Below are positions 24,034 through 34,479 of a stretch of 64,000 nt of DNA, piece after piece. Position 1 is the first letter of the stretch; every line of letters begins with the position of its first letter. The stretch comes from Carya illinoinensis. Taxonomy: Eukaryota; Streptophyta; Magnoliopsida; Fagales; Juglandaceae. The stretch is from NCBI RefSeq assembly GCF_018687715.1, contig NC_056762.1, forward strand, positions 27,126,364 to 27,190,363, written 5' to 3'. The notes under the pieces were generated by a model, which saw nothing but the letters and a program-made list of their open reading frames with translations, was not told the DNA's origin and did no database searches. The translations under genes and the position numbers were made by a program.

Positions 24034-25330
24034 TATAGTACGTATAGATACTATTTATATCATATAGTATATATAATAGTATTAATATATATACTATCTA
24101 GTATATATAATATATATCAAATATATATAGTATATATAGTATATCTATTATATATAGACTATAGTAGTGTATTATATAAGACTACTATAGTATATATTAT
24201 ATATTATAGTACTCTAGTATATATACTACTATAGTATATAAGATACATTTGCTATAGTAGTATATAGTATATATGCTATATATAGACTATTTTGTATATA
24301 GTATTACTATATATAGACTATAGTACTATATTATATAAGACTACATTATATAATATTATATATTATATATTAATAGTATAATATATACTATTAATATATA
24401 TATCACATAAGAGTTTATATAATAGTATTAATATATAGTAGTATAATATAATATGTTAATATTTATATTATATTTAATATAATATTATAGTTTATATACT
24501 ACTATATATATAGTAGATTTACTATAGTATATAAGTGATATATAATATACAATTAATAAAGATTATTTTTTCACTTAATCAATGAAAATTGAGTTTACAT
24601 GAAATACTATAATATAATATAAATTGATACATAACATTATAGTACAAATACGTTCGAACATACATGTTAAACGTTCGAAAATTAAAATTTAATATAAATG
24701 AGTACTATATAGTATAATATAATACTACTATAACAATTAAAATTTATTAGATTATGAACTAATATAATATATAGTATAATCTAATATATGGTATAATATT
24801 AGTAAATAAGAAATAAATAAGTAGTATAATATATAATTATATTATAATATATAATTAAGATTTATTAGATTAAGAATCCCTAATACAAATTATAATCTAA
24901 TATATAGTATAGTATTAGTAAATATAATATAAATGAGTACTATATAGTATCATATAATACTATTATAACAATTAAAATTTATTAGATTATGAACTAATAT
25001 AATACAAATTATAATCTAATATATGGTATAATATATAATTATATTATAATATAACATTAAGATTTATTAGATTAAGAATCCATAGTACAAATTATAATCT
25101 AATATATAGTATAGTATTAGTAAATATAATATAAATGAGTACTATATGGTATAATATAATACTACTATAACAATTAAAATTTATTAGATTATGAACTAAT
25201 ATAATACAAATTATAATCTAATATATATAGTATATTATAATACTACTATAACAATTAAAATTTATTAGATTAAGAACTAATGTAATACAAATTATAAACT
25301 ATATGACTACTATATTCTTCTATCTAAACT
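24034..25330. repeat. TA-rich tract with tandem units of about 200-235 bp
   Basis: The first 600 bases are TATATAGTA-type low complexity. From about 24690 a longer unit recurs: AATATAAATGAGTACTATAT starts at about 24691, 24926 and 25128, each followed by an AAAATTTATTAGATTA stretch and an ATAATCTAATATATAG-like stretch. A short CGAACGT-type patch (ACGTTCGAACA, ACGTTCGAAA) sits at about 24651-24680. No coding sequence. Confidence 0.7.
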
Positions 25331-25857
25331 TTTGTTTAACAATATATAACACATGGAAATTCTTGTTTGTAGTTTTTAATTGTGAAACATGGTTGAGGTA
25401 TTGTTGGTAGTGTTTTTTGTAAGATATTGTATGACATTGCATAAATAACCTTAGACCCGTTCGGGAATTAGTGTACATTTAGGTGTACACTAATTCCTGA
25501 ATTGTCCAATATGGACAGTTTGAGATTATATTATCTGTATTGCACATTCATGTTATTTCTACTGAACACGTTTAGTATGAAATTTCAGTGTCCTTCATTA
25601 TTGTTCTTCGGGTATACTGTTCATAGGGTCACAATCCCTCTATGTGAACATGAATACTTGGAGAACTATGAGGAGGTGTTGCCGAAATTTCTACTAATGT
25701 GGAAAGTAATAGAGTGACGGAACTTGTGCAATATGAATAATATAATCTCGAATGGGATATGACCAACTACCTTCAGAAAGAGTAATTTGAATGGGAGCAT
25801 GACATGCATGTGTATTATAGTATACAATGTGTTACTAATAATTAAGTGTTTATAGAA
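25331..25857. other. CACTA region upstream of TNP2
   Basis: About 525 bases of mixed composition between the TA-rich repeats and the TNP2 start. It contains GTGTACATTTAGGTGTACACTAATTC (given as positions 25472-25497), a short inverted repeat around GTGTAC. It probably holds the transposase promoter and leader; no TATA box was chosen. The frame at 25502-25717 shows no family features. Confidence 0.35.
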
Positions 25858-26036
25858 ATGGATAAAAGTTGGATGCGGCTAGGCGATAGACTTGGAAAGG
25901 ATTACATACCCTATGCACGTGGAGTAAGAACCTTTATTGATTTTGCAAGGGTCTCTGCTGACAGTCGAGGTTATATTAAGTGTCCATGTCGAGGTTGTAA
26001 AAATTTGTGTGCGATAGGGTTGGATGAAGTTGAAAG
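25858..26036 (+). pseudogene. TNP2 transposase, N-terminal Transpos_assoc part
   Basis: It begins MDKSWMRLGDRLGKDYI at the ATG at 25858, the usual start of the transposase-associated domain of plant CACTA TNP2 proteins. FIDFARVSADSRGYIKCPC follows, then a Cys cluster (CPCRGCKNLC) that would bind zinc. The frame is cut at 26036 by the Tekay element and continues in the same frame at 34480 once the element and one GAAAG are removed. Without splicing out 8.4 kb this part cannot join the catalytic domain. Confidence 0.85.
26032..26036. repeat. Tekay target-site duplication, left (GAAAG)
   Basis: GAAAG precedes the 5' LTR and recurs at 34475-34479. Confidence 0.9.
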
Positions 26037-28196
26037 TGTGATGACCCGCTTTTAAGTGTATTTTCGCTTAAATGGTTGTTTTTATTTTAATTAATATATC
26101 AGTTATTTATTTTAATTTATTTGCGTTTTAAAATTGGTTTTTAATTTAATTTAATTTATTTGATGTTGTGTTTTATTTCTTTAAGTTGTTTTGTGGTTTT
26201 AATCTTTTTGGCGGTTTGTTTCGTTTTCCCGGAGTGAGGACTGGATCTCATCTCTTTTCACTTCATTTTCCTTTTCCTCTTTTTCCTTTTTTCTTTTTCC
26301 CTTCTTTTCTTTTTCCTTTCTTTTTCTTTTTCTTCTTTTTCTTTTTTTTTTCTTTTTTCCTTTCTTCTTCCCGCTCGTTCGGACCCCCCCGTGCTCTCTC
26401 TCTCTCCTCCCTCTCCCTCACGCCGGCGTCACCTTCTCTCTACCCTACCACCGCTGTCCGGCCACCGTTTGGCCTCCCACCGGTCCCATTCTCTTCCACT
26501 CCCTCCGGTGCACCACCCCTCCAAAACCCACCCCCAACCGGCCGGCCGTTTGGCCGGAAAAGCTCCAAGAAGGGCGCACGGATTTTGCTCCGATCTGCCG
26601 CCGTCGCTCCACCTCCGGCCACCATTTCTTCACCACTTCATCACCGACTCCTTGCCGTCCTAACCCACCCATTTCCGGCCTCCAACGACCACCGGAACAG
26701 CTCCTACGAGCTTAGTTTCCGTTTTGGGTAATCCGGCCATTTCCGGCCATTCCGCCGCCACCCATGGCCGTTCGCCACTTCCAATAGCTTCACAACCATC
26801 CCTAGACCATTCCCTATCAATCTCGTGTCCTAGTTTGTCCCCGTTCAAAAGTGGGTTTTTCAAACCCACGGCCACAGTGAATTTTCACTGTGACGTTGCT
26901 GTTTTTCCGCCGTTTGCAACGCCGCTTGTTTTCTAAAATTGCCGTATAGCGCTGTAAGTATTTTCCAAATCCTATTTTCAGATTTTAATATATATTGCTC
27001 ATTCAATTATTTACTGTTGTTGGTTGTTGATTCCGGACTGAGTCCGAGGAGTTTCGGGGGTCGGATGGATGGAGGACGGAGTTGCCTGTTTATTTATTTA
27101 TGTTGGTTGGTTAATTTTATTATGCATTGTTATGGCATTACATGGTGCATGCACGAGTGTTTGTGGATTTGCGTGAAAAGCCTGTGTATTGGCGTGAGTG
27201 GTTTTACGGGTGCGTGTGTATCACGAGCCCAAGCCGGGATGGGTTATTATTTCGGTGGAGCTCCTCTGGTCACTCGGGAGCGGAATAAACTGAGTGATGT
27301 CCCCCTGAGTTGTCGAGAGAGATGACGGGAGCGGGGCTAGGGGATGCTTGGCTACGAACGCGCCGGGCGCGCGAACCGGGCATCGCCCTACTCACCGACT
27401 CCGTGTCCCTTCGCTGGCGAGGGCTAGAGGATGCTTGGCTACGCACGCGCGGGGCGCGGAACTGGGCATCGCTCGTTAGGTGTCACATGCGTGGTGGTAC
27501 TCTACGGTGTGACACTGGAGCCAGGGTGTGCGGATGACCCCTAGGGGAGGTCATGGTGCATACGGTTAAAAAAATTGGATAATGGTTTATGAGGCCAAAT
27601 GGGACTTTTGGCGTGGGCCAGATGGACTTCTGGCGAGATATTGGGCCGGATGGACTTCTGGCGAGATATTGGGCCAAATGTGACTTTTGGCGTGTTTTTC
27701 GAAAAAGATGTGTTTTTGGGCCAAAAGGGTTTTTGGCGTGTGTGGAAAACTGGTGTTTTTGGGATTTTTGCATTGGGCATAGTTCATGCATCTTGTTTGA
27801 GTTTTATGTGTTTTTATCTGGTAGTGTTTGGGTTTTACTTACCTGCGGTACCATTCGTGGTTCGTAGCTTTTGGTGCAGAGTTAGAGGACGAAGAGGAGG
27901 AGGCTGAGCCCGAGGATGCGGCTCCGCCGGGTTGCTGATGCTATCTTTTATATTTGTTAAAACTGTATTTGTGTTTTGTAATATTTTATCTATGTACGTT
28001 TTAAACAGCTTGTATTACGTTAAGAAAAAATTCTGGTACTTAGTTATGACTTTCGTTATCCGCTGCGTGTTTCTCTGTACACATCTGTTGCCTTGCACAC
28101 ACTCAGCACCCGTCGATGGGATGGTGACCCGGGTTGTCACCATCCGGACGTCTCAATTTCCCCGTGTTCGGGCGTGGGGATTTTGGGGGCGTCACA
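26037..28196 (+). repeat. Tekay 5' LTR
   Basis: It starts TGTGATGACCCGC and ends GGGGGCGTCACA. A C/T-rich leader block lies at about 26240-26440, followed by GC-rich DNA and a strong splice-donor-like GTAAGTAT at 26954. An acceptor-like TTTTGGTGCAG ends at 27879 and a short acidic frame follows (27879-27938). Internal tandem words: ATGGACTTCTGGCGAGATAT repeated near 27619-27670, and GATGCTTGGCTACG repeated at about 27339 and 27430. Confidence 0.93.
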
Positions 28197-28198
28197 GG

Positions 28199-28210
28199 TG
28201 GTATCAGAGC
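28199..28210 (+). promoter_or_regulatory. Primer-binding site, initiator tRNA-Met type
   Basis: TGGTATCAGAGC, two bases after the 5' LTR, complements the 3' end of initiator methionine tRNA, the usual primer of Tekay-clade elements. Confidence 0.93.
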
Positions 28211-28461
28211 GGTTTGGCTCTGGGTAAAACCACATGTCCCGTAGGTAGTACCAGAATGTTTTTAAAGTTGTGTTTTGAAAATTATGTTAAGTATAGTTGT
28301 TTTATTTGTTTTATTTGTGTGAGCTTGTTTGTTGTTTTTATTTATTTAGTTATGTTTTGGCATGCCGGTTTCTTTCGTTTCTTGCTGTGTAGTGCTGTTT
28401 TGTTTTGATGGTTTTATTTGTTTTGTTAAAGGAGGGTCAAGAGTAGTGTTGTGACAGGAAT

Positions 28462-28998
28462 ATGGGGAGACCAGGGAGACCAAGGAAAAATACTCAGGAA
28501 CCGCAAGAAAATACCTCCAGAGATGACTCCATAGCCGAAGCAATTCGGCAGATGACGGAGTTTATGCAACAGAGTGCGAGGTCCCAACAGGCAGGGCCTT
28601 GGCCACCACAAGGACCTTGGCCACCACAAGGGGGTCCTTGGCCACCATCAGGAGGGCCTTGTCCACCATCAGGAGGGCCTTATCCACCGTCAGGAGAGCC
28701 TTGTCCGCAACAAGGAGGGTATTGGCCACAACTAGGAGGTCCTTGGCCATATCAGGGAGGGCCTTGGATGTATCCAGGAGGGTCCAGCAGCATGGTGCAA
28801 GCCGGATGCACCTATGAGTGCTTCCTAGCGCATCGGACTCCACACTTCACAGGAAATGAGGATCCAATTCAGGCTGGAAAATGGATCAAAGATCTGGAGA
28901 AGACTTTTGAGGTGTGTGGGTGCACTGAGGCACAGCAAGTACTTTACGCCAGCTACCTCTTGCAAGGTACCGCTTCTGATTGGTGGGATGCCCGTTAA
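28462..28998 (+). pseudogene. Tekay gag, truncated, with Pro/Gly repeats
   Basis: 178 codons from MGRPGRPRKNTQEP. A block at about residues 45-112 consists of eight or so imperfect repeats of GG-P-W/C/Y-PP-S/Q. The capsid domain then starts ([34 protein letters not shown]) and ends at residue 178. In intact relatives the capsid continues and is followed by a CCHC knuckle; both are missing because a deletion joins it directly to the end of protease at about 28995. The product would probably not form a normal particle. Confidence 0.85.
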
Positions 28999-31900
28999 AT
29001 TTTGAGGGAAGATTCTTGGATGCTGATTTGGTGGTGTTCAAGCTGTTGGGTTTTGATATTATCCTCGGAATGGATTGGCTATACCGATATTCTGCGAGTA
29101 TTAATTGCAGAAGTCGGATAATTAGCTTTCAGCTTCCAGATGGTGATTGTCTGGAATTTGTGGGGAGTAGATTAAAGGAGAAACCGATAATTATATCGGC
29201 GATTCAGGCAAGACGAGAGATTGCATGGGGAGCGGATGCATTCTTGGTGCAGATGGTGTCCACGCCGTCTGAGAAGAAGTCTTTGGCAGACATTCCAGTT
29301 GTGGAAGAGTTCCCCGATGTATTTGTGGATGACTTGCCCGGACTACCCCCTGTTCGGGAGATGGAGTTTGTCATAGATTTGGAACCTAGAGCGGCTCCTG
29401 TGCATAAAGCTCCTTATCGCATGGCACCGGCTGAATTGAAAGAGTTGAAGACTCAGTTGCAAGAACTGGTAGAGAAGGGATTTATTCAGCCTAGTACGTC
29501 GCCGTGGGGTGCACCAGTTCTATTTGTTAAGAAGAAAGATGGAACCCTCCGTATGTGCATTGACTATCGGGAATTGAACAAGGTGACCATAAAAAATAAA
29601 TACTCTCTCCCGCGGATTGATGATTTGTTTGACCAACTTCAAGGAGCAGCCGTGTTCTCTAAGATTGATCTGAGGTCGGGATACTACCAGCTGAGAATCA
29701 GAGACCAAGATGTGCCTAAAACTGCTTTCAGGTCGAGGTATGGGCATTATGAATTTAAGGTGATGCCGTTTGGGTTAGCTAATGCCCCTGCAGCGTTCAT
29801 GGATTTGATGAATAGGGTGTTTCAACCTTACCTGGATTCCTTTGTGGTAGTATTTATCGATGATATACTGATTTATTCCCGAGATGTTAAAGAGCATGTG
29901 TATCATCTTAGCCTGGTACTAGAGAGATTGAGAGAACACCATCTATACGCCAAGCTCAGCAAGTGTGAGTTCTGGTTGGAAGAAGTTAAATTTCTTGGGC
30001 ATGTAATTTCCCGGGCGGAGTGGCAGTTGATCCTAGTAAGGTAGAAGCCATTTTGTCATGGCCACGCCCAACTACAGTACGCGAGATCAGGAGTTTCTTG
30101 GGACTCGCCGGTTACTACCGAAGGTTTGTAGAGGGTTTTGCTCGCCTATCCGGACCTCTCACAGCTTTGACTCGGAAGAATACAGAATTTGTTTGGTCAG
30201 AGAAATGTGAGAGAAGCTTCCAGGAATTGAAGAACAGGTTGACAACGGCACCAGTGTTAGCACTCCCAGAACCGCATAAGCCATTCGTGGTCTTCAGTGA
30301 TGCGTCTAAGTTCGGTTTGGGTTGTGTCCTTATGCAGGAAGGACGGGTTGTAGCCTATGCTTCTCGTCAGCTTAAGGACCATGAGAAGAATTATCCGACG
30401 CATGATCTAGAATTGGCTGCGATTGTTTTTGCACTCAAGATCTGGCGGCATTTCTTGTATGGGGAAGCTTGTGAGGTATTTACTGATCATAAGAGCTTGA
30501 AGCATTTGTTTTCCCAGAAAAAATCTAAATATGAGGCAGAGGCGTTGGCTGGAGCTAATCAGTGACTATCAGTGTGAGATCAAGTACCACCCGGGGAAGG
30601 CTAATATAGTTGCTGATGCTTTGAGCCGGAAGTCTCACTTGGAGGATGAAGCCGAACCGTCAGAAATGGATTCGTTACTTTATGGGATGAGAAGGCTCCT
30701 TATAGAGAGTTCGCAGCAAGTGGAGATTTTGTCTTCAGTTCTTGATATTCGGGTAACTGATTTCGAAGAATTGAAAGCTCTCCAAAGAAAGGATCCGAAG
30801 CTGCTGAACATCAGGAAAAGAGTCCGAAAATCTCGAGGGTCGTTGCACTATAGCATGGATAGTGATGGGATACTTCGGTTCCGAGATCGCAGAGTGGTCC
30901 CAAAGGACTCAGATTTCAAAGAACGGATCATGGCGGAAGCTCATGCGGCCTCGTATGCAGTTCATCCTGGCAGTACCAAGATGTATTGAGACTTGAAGAA
31001 AAATTACTGGTGGGATGGAATGAAGAAGGACGTTGCCTTATATGTGGAGAAATGCCACACGTGCCGTCAGGTAAAGGCCGAGCATCAGAGACCTGCAGGT
31101 ATGCTCCAACCCCTCCCTATTCCTGAGTGGAAGTGGGATGACATCACGATGGACTTCGTAGTGGGTTTGCCGAGAACACCTAGTGGGAAGAATTCTGTTT
31201 GGGTGATTGTGGACCGGTTAACGAAGAGCGCTCATTTTCTGCCAGTTAACAACACCGACTCTTTGGGTAAGTTGACCCCGTTTGTATGTCAAAGAGATAG
31301 TGCGGCTACATGGCGTACCAAAGAGTATAGTGTCGGATCGAGACCCGAGGTTTACGTCGCAGTTCTGGAAGAGTTTGCAGGCAGCTTTGGGTACTAAGTT
31401 GAAATTCAGCACTGCTTATCACCCGCAGACAGACGGCCAGTCAGAGCGCACCATACAGACCCTGGAAGACATGCTGCGAGCATGTGTCCTGGAATTCCAA
31501 GGGAGTTGGGAAAATCATTTGCCGCTCATTGAGTTTGCCTACAATAACAGCTACCAATGCGACCATCCAGATGGCTCCCTATGAAGCTCTTTATGGGAGA
31601 AAGTGTAGGTCGCCCTTGTGTTGGGATGAAGTTGGGAAGAGTAGGGTAATTGGACCCGAAATAATTCAAGAAATGCAAAGCCAAGTCCGGATCATCAGAG
31701 ACAAAATGGCGGCAGCTCAGAGTCGCCAGAAAAGCTATGCTGACACCCGGAGGAGAGAGTTGTCTTTTGAAGTTGGTGATTGGGTTTATCTTAAAGTCTC
31801 TCCCATGAGAGGTGTTAAGCGTTTTGGTAAGAAAAGGAAACTAGATCCGAGGTACGTCGGCCCTTTTCAGATTCTGGAGAGAGTAGGGTCCGTCGCCTAT

Positions 31901-32194
31901 AGGGTTGCTTTGCCATATTATTTTGGGGATGTTCATGATGTCTTCCACGTATCATCCCTGAAGAAGAGCTTTGGGCAGCAAGAGCCTCGCTTCATCGACC
32001 CAGCAAGTATTCAGTTGCAACCGGATCTCACTTACGGAGTTGTTCCGTCGCAGATTTTGGATCGGAAGGAGCAACAGTTGAGGTCCAAGACGATACCTTT
32101 AGTTAAAGTGGCTTGGGGAGATCCGTTAGCTCAAGACTTCTCTTGGGAGCGAGCAGCGGACATGAGGGAGCAGTACCCGTATTTGTTCGAATGA
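28999..32194 (+). pseudogene. Tekay pol: PR remnant, RT, RNase H, integrase
   Basis: Protease keeps only its second half ([15 protein letters not shown], about 29050); the DTG-type catalytic part is gone. RT (about 29420-29990) shows [49 protein letters not shown] and catalytic FIDD. RNase H (30020-30620) has [10 protein letters not shown] and TDHKSLKH. Integrase has an HHCC finger (30940-31070), D in TMDFVVGLP, D in SDRDPRF and E in GQSERTIQ. The C-terminus (about 31960-32194) resembles a chromodomain, ending WERAADMREQYPYLF. Frame breaks lie near 30012, 30520, 31275 and 31550 and a TGA at 30987. Confidence 0.9.
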
Positions 32195-32298
32195 TGAAGG
32201 TATGTATTTTAATCTTGATCTCAGTTGGATTATGAGCGTTTATGTGGCTTGCTTTAAGTTGGTGGTTGATTTGCAATTTCGAGGACGAAATTGTTTTT

Positions 32299-32311
32299 AA
32301 GGAGGGGAGGA
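32299..32311 (+). promoter_or_regulatory. Polypurine tract
   Basis: AAGGAGGGGAGGA directly precedes the 3' LTR and would prime plus-strand synthesis. Confidence 0.9.
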
Positions 32312-34474
32312 TGTGATGACCCGCTTTTAAGTGTATTTTCGCTTAAATGGTTGTTTTTATTTTAATTAATATATCAGTTATTTATTTTAATTTATTTGCG
32401 TTTTAAAATTGGTTTTTAATTTAATTTAATTTATTTGATGTTGTGTTTTATTTCTTTAAGTTGTTTTGTGGTTTTAATCTTTTTGGCGGTTTGTTTCGTT
32501 TTCCCGGAGTGAGGACTGGACCTCATCTCTTTTCACTTCATTTTCCTTTTCCTCTTTTTCCTTTTTTCTTTTTCCCTTCTTTTCTTTTTCCTTTCTTTTT
32601 CTTTTTCTTCTTTTTCCTTTTTTTTTTCTTTTTTCCTTTCTTCTTCCCGCTCGTTCGGACCCCCCCGTGCTCTCTCTCTCTCTCCTCCCTCTCCCTCACG
32701 CCGGCGTCACCTTCTCTCTACCCTACCGCCGCCGTCCGGCCACCGTTCGGCCTCCCACCGGTCCCATTCTATTCCTCTCCCTCCGGTGCACCACCCCTCC
32801 AAAACCCACCCCCAACCGGCCGGCCATTTGGCTGGAAAAGCTCCAAGAAGGGCGCACGGATTTTGCTCCGATCCGCCGCTGTCGCTCCACCTCCGGCCAC
32901 CATTTCTTCACCACTTCATCACCGACTCCTTGCCGTCCTAACCCACCCATTTCCGGCCTCCAACGACCACCGGAACAGCTCCTACGAGCTTAGTTTCCGT
33001 TTTGGGTAATCCGGCCATTTCCGGCCATTCCGCCGCCACCCACGGCCGTTCGCCACTTCCAATAGCTTCACAACCATCCCTAGACCATTCCCTATCAATC
33101 TCGTGTCCTAGTTTGTCCCCCGTTCAAAAGTGGGTTTTTCAAACCCACGGCCACAGTGAATTTTCACTGTGACGTTGCTGTTTTTCCGCCGTTTGCAACG
33201 CTGCTTGTTTTCTAAAATTGCCGTATAGCGCTGTAAGTATTTTCCAAACCCTATTTTCAGATTTTAATATATATTGCTCATTCAATTATTTACTGTTGTT
33301 AGTTGTTGATTCCGGACTGAGTCCGAGGAGTTTCGGGGGTCGGATGGATGGAGGACGGAGTTGCCTGTTTATTTATTTATGTTGGTTGGTTAATTTTATT
33401 ATGCATTGTTATGGCATTACATGGTGCATGCACGAGTGTTTGTGGATTTGCGTGAAAAGCCTGTGTATTGGCGTGAGTGGTTTTACGGGTGCGTGTGTAT
33501 CACGAGCCCAAGCTGGGATGGGTTATTATTTCGGTGGAGCTCCTCTGGTCACTCGGGAGCAAAATAAACTGAGTAATGTCCCCTGAGTTGTCGAGAGAGA
33601 TGACGGGAGTGGGGCTAGGGGATGCTTGGCTACGAACGCGCCGGGCGCGGAACCGGGCATCGCCTACTCACCAACTCCGTGGCCCTTCGCTGGCGAGGGC
33701 TAGAGGATGCTTGGCTACGCACGCGCGGGGCGCGGAACTGGGCATCGCTCGTTAGGTGTCACATGCGTGGTGGTACTCTACGGTGTGACACTGGAGCCAG
33801 GGTGTGCGGATGACCCCTAGGGGGAGGTCATGGTGCATACGGTTAAAAAAATTGGATAATGGTTTATGAGGCCAAATGGGACTTTTGGCATGGGCCAGAT
33901 GGACTTCTGGCGAGATATTGGGCCGGATGGACTTCTGGCGAGATATTGGGCCAAATGTGACTTTTGGCGTGTTTTTCGGAAAAGATGTGTTTTTGGGCCA
34001 AAAGGGTTTTTGGCGTATGTGGAAAACTGGTGTTTTTGGGATTTGTGCATTGGGCATAGTTCATGCATCTTGTTTGAGTTTTATGTGTTTTTATCTGGTA
34101 GTGTTTGGGTTTTACTTACCTGCGGTACCATTCGTGGTTCCGTAGCTTTTGGTGCAGAGTTAGAGGACGAAGAGGAGGAGGCTGAGCCCGAGGATGCGGC
34201 TCCGCCGGGTTGCTGATGCTATCTTTTATATTTGTTAAAACTGTATTTGTGTTTTGTAATATTTTATCTATGTACGTTTTAAACAGCTTGTATTACGTTA
34301 AGAAAAAATTCTGGTACTTAGTTATGACTTTCGTTATCCGCTGCGTGTTTCTCTGTACACATCTGTTGCCTTGCACACACTCAGCACCCGTCGATGGGAT
34401 GGTGACCCGGGTTGTCACCATCCGGACGTCTCAATTTCCCCGTGTTCAGGCGTGGGGATTTTGGGGGCGTCACA
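32312..34474 (+). repeat. Tekay 3' LTR
   Basis: 2163 bp, aligning end to end with 26037-28196. Differences are mostly C/T and G/A transitions plus a few 1-2 bp indels, for example an extra CT in the CT microsatellite near 32680. Confidence 0.93.
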
Positions 34475-34479
34475 GAAAG
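34475..34479. repeat. Tekay target-site duplication, right (GAAAG)
   Basis: Second copy of GAAAG, after which the TNP2 frame resumes. Confidence 0.9.

Larger units (their letters stand above)
26037..34474 (+). mobile_element. Tekay/Del chromovirus, internally deleted
   Basis: 8.44 kb: 5' LTR, tRNA-Met primer-binding site, truncated gag, protease remnant, RT, RNase H, integrase, chromodomain-like C-terminus, polypurine tract and 3' LTR, flanked by GAAAG. The two LTRs are 2160 and 2163 bp and differ at roughly thirty places by eye, so insertion is comparatively recent. Gag lacks its nucleocapsid, protease lacks its catalytic part and pol carries several frame breaks. It sits inside the first exon of the CACTA TNP2 gene. 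Confidence 0.93.

Noticed and set aside
24691..25330. Regularly spaced repeats as a CRISPR-like array
   Set aside because: Plant context, units of 200 bases or more, A/T-only spacers that are themselves repeats, no cas genes.
26168..26731. A 187-codon frame starting in the Tekay LTR
   Set aside because: It is a poly-Phe/Ser translation of the CT-rich LTR leader, repeated at 32443-33009 because the LTR is duplicated. Not a gene.
27483..27907. Several overlapping 66-102-codon frames on both strands
   Set aside because: They are translations of the GGCC/TTTTGGCG tandem repeats of the LTR, open in many frames at once, and recur in the other LTR.
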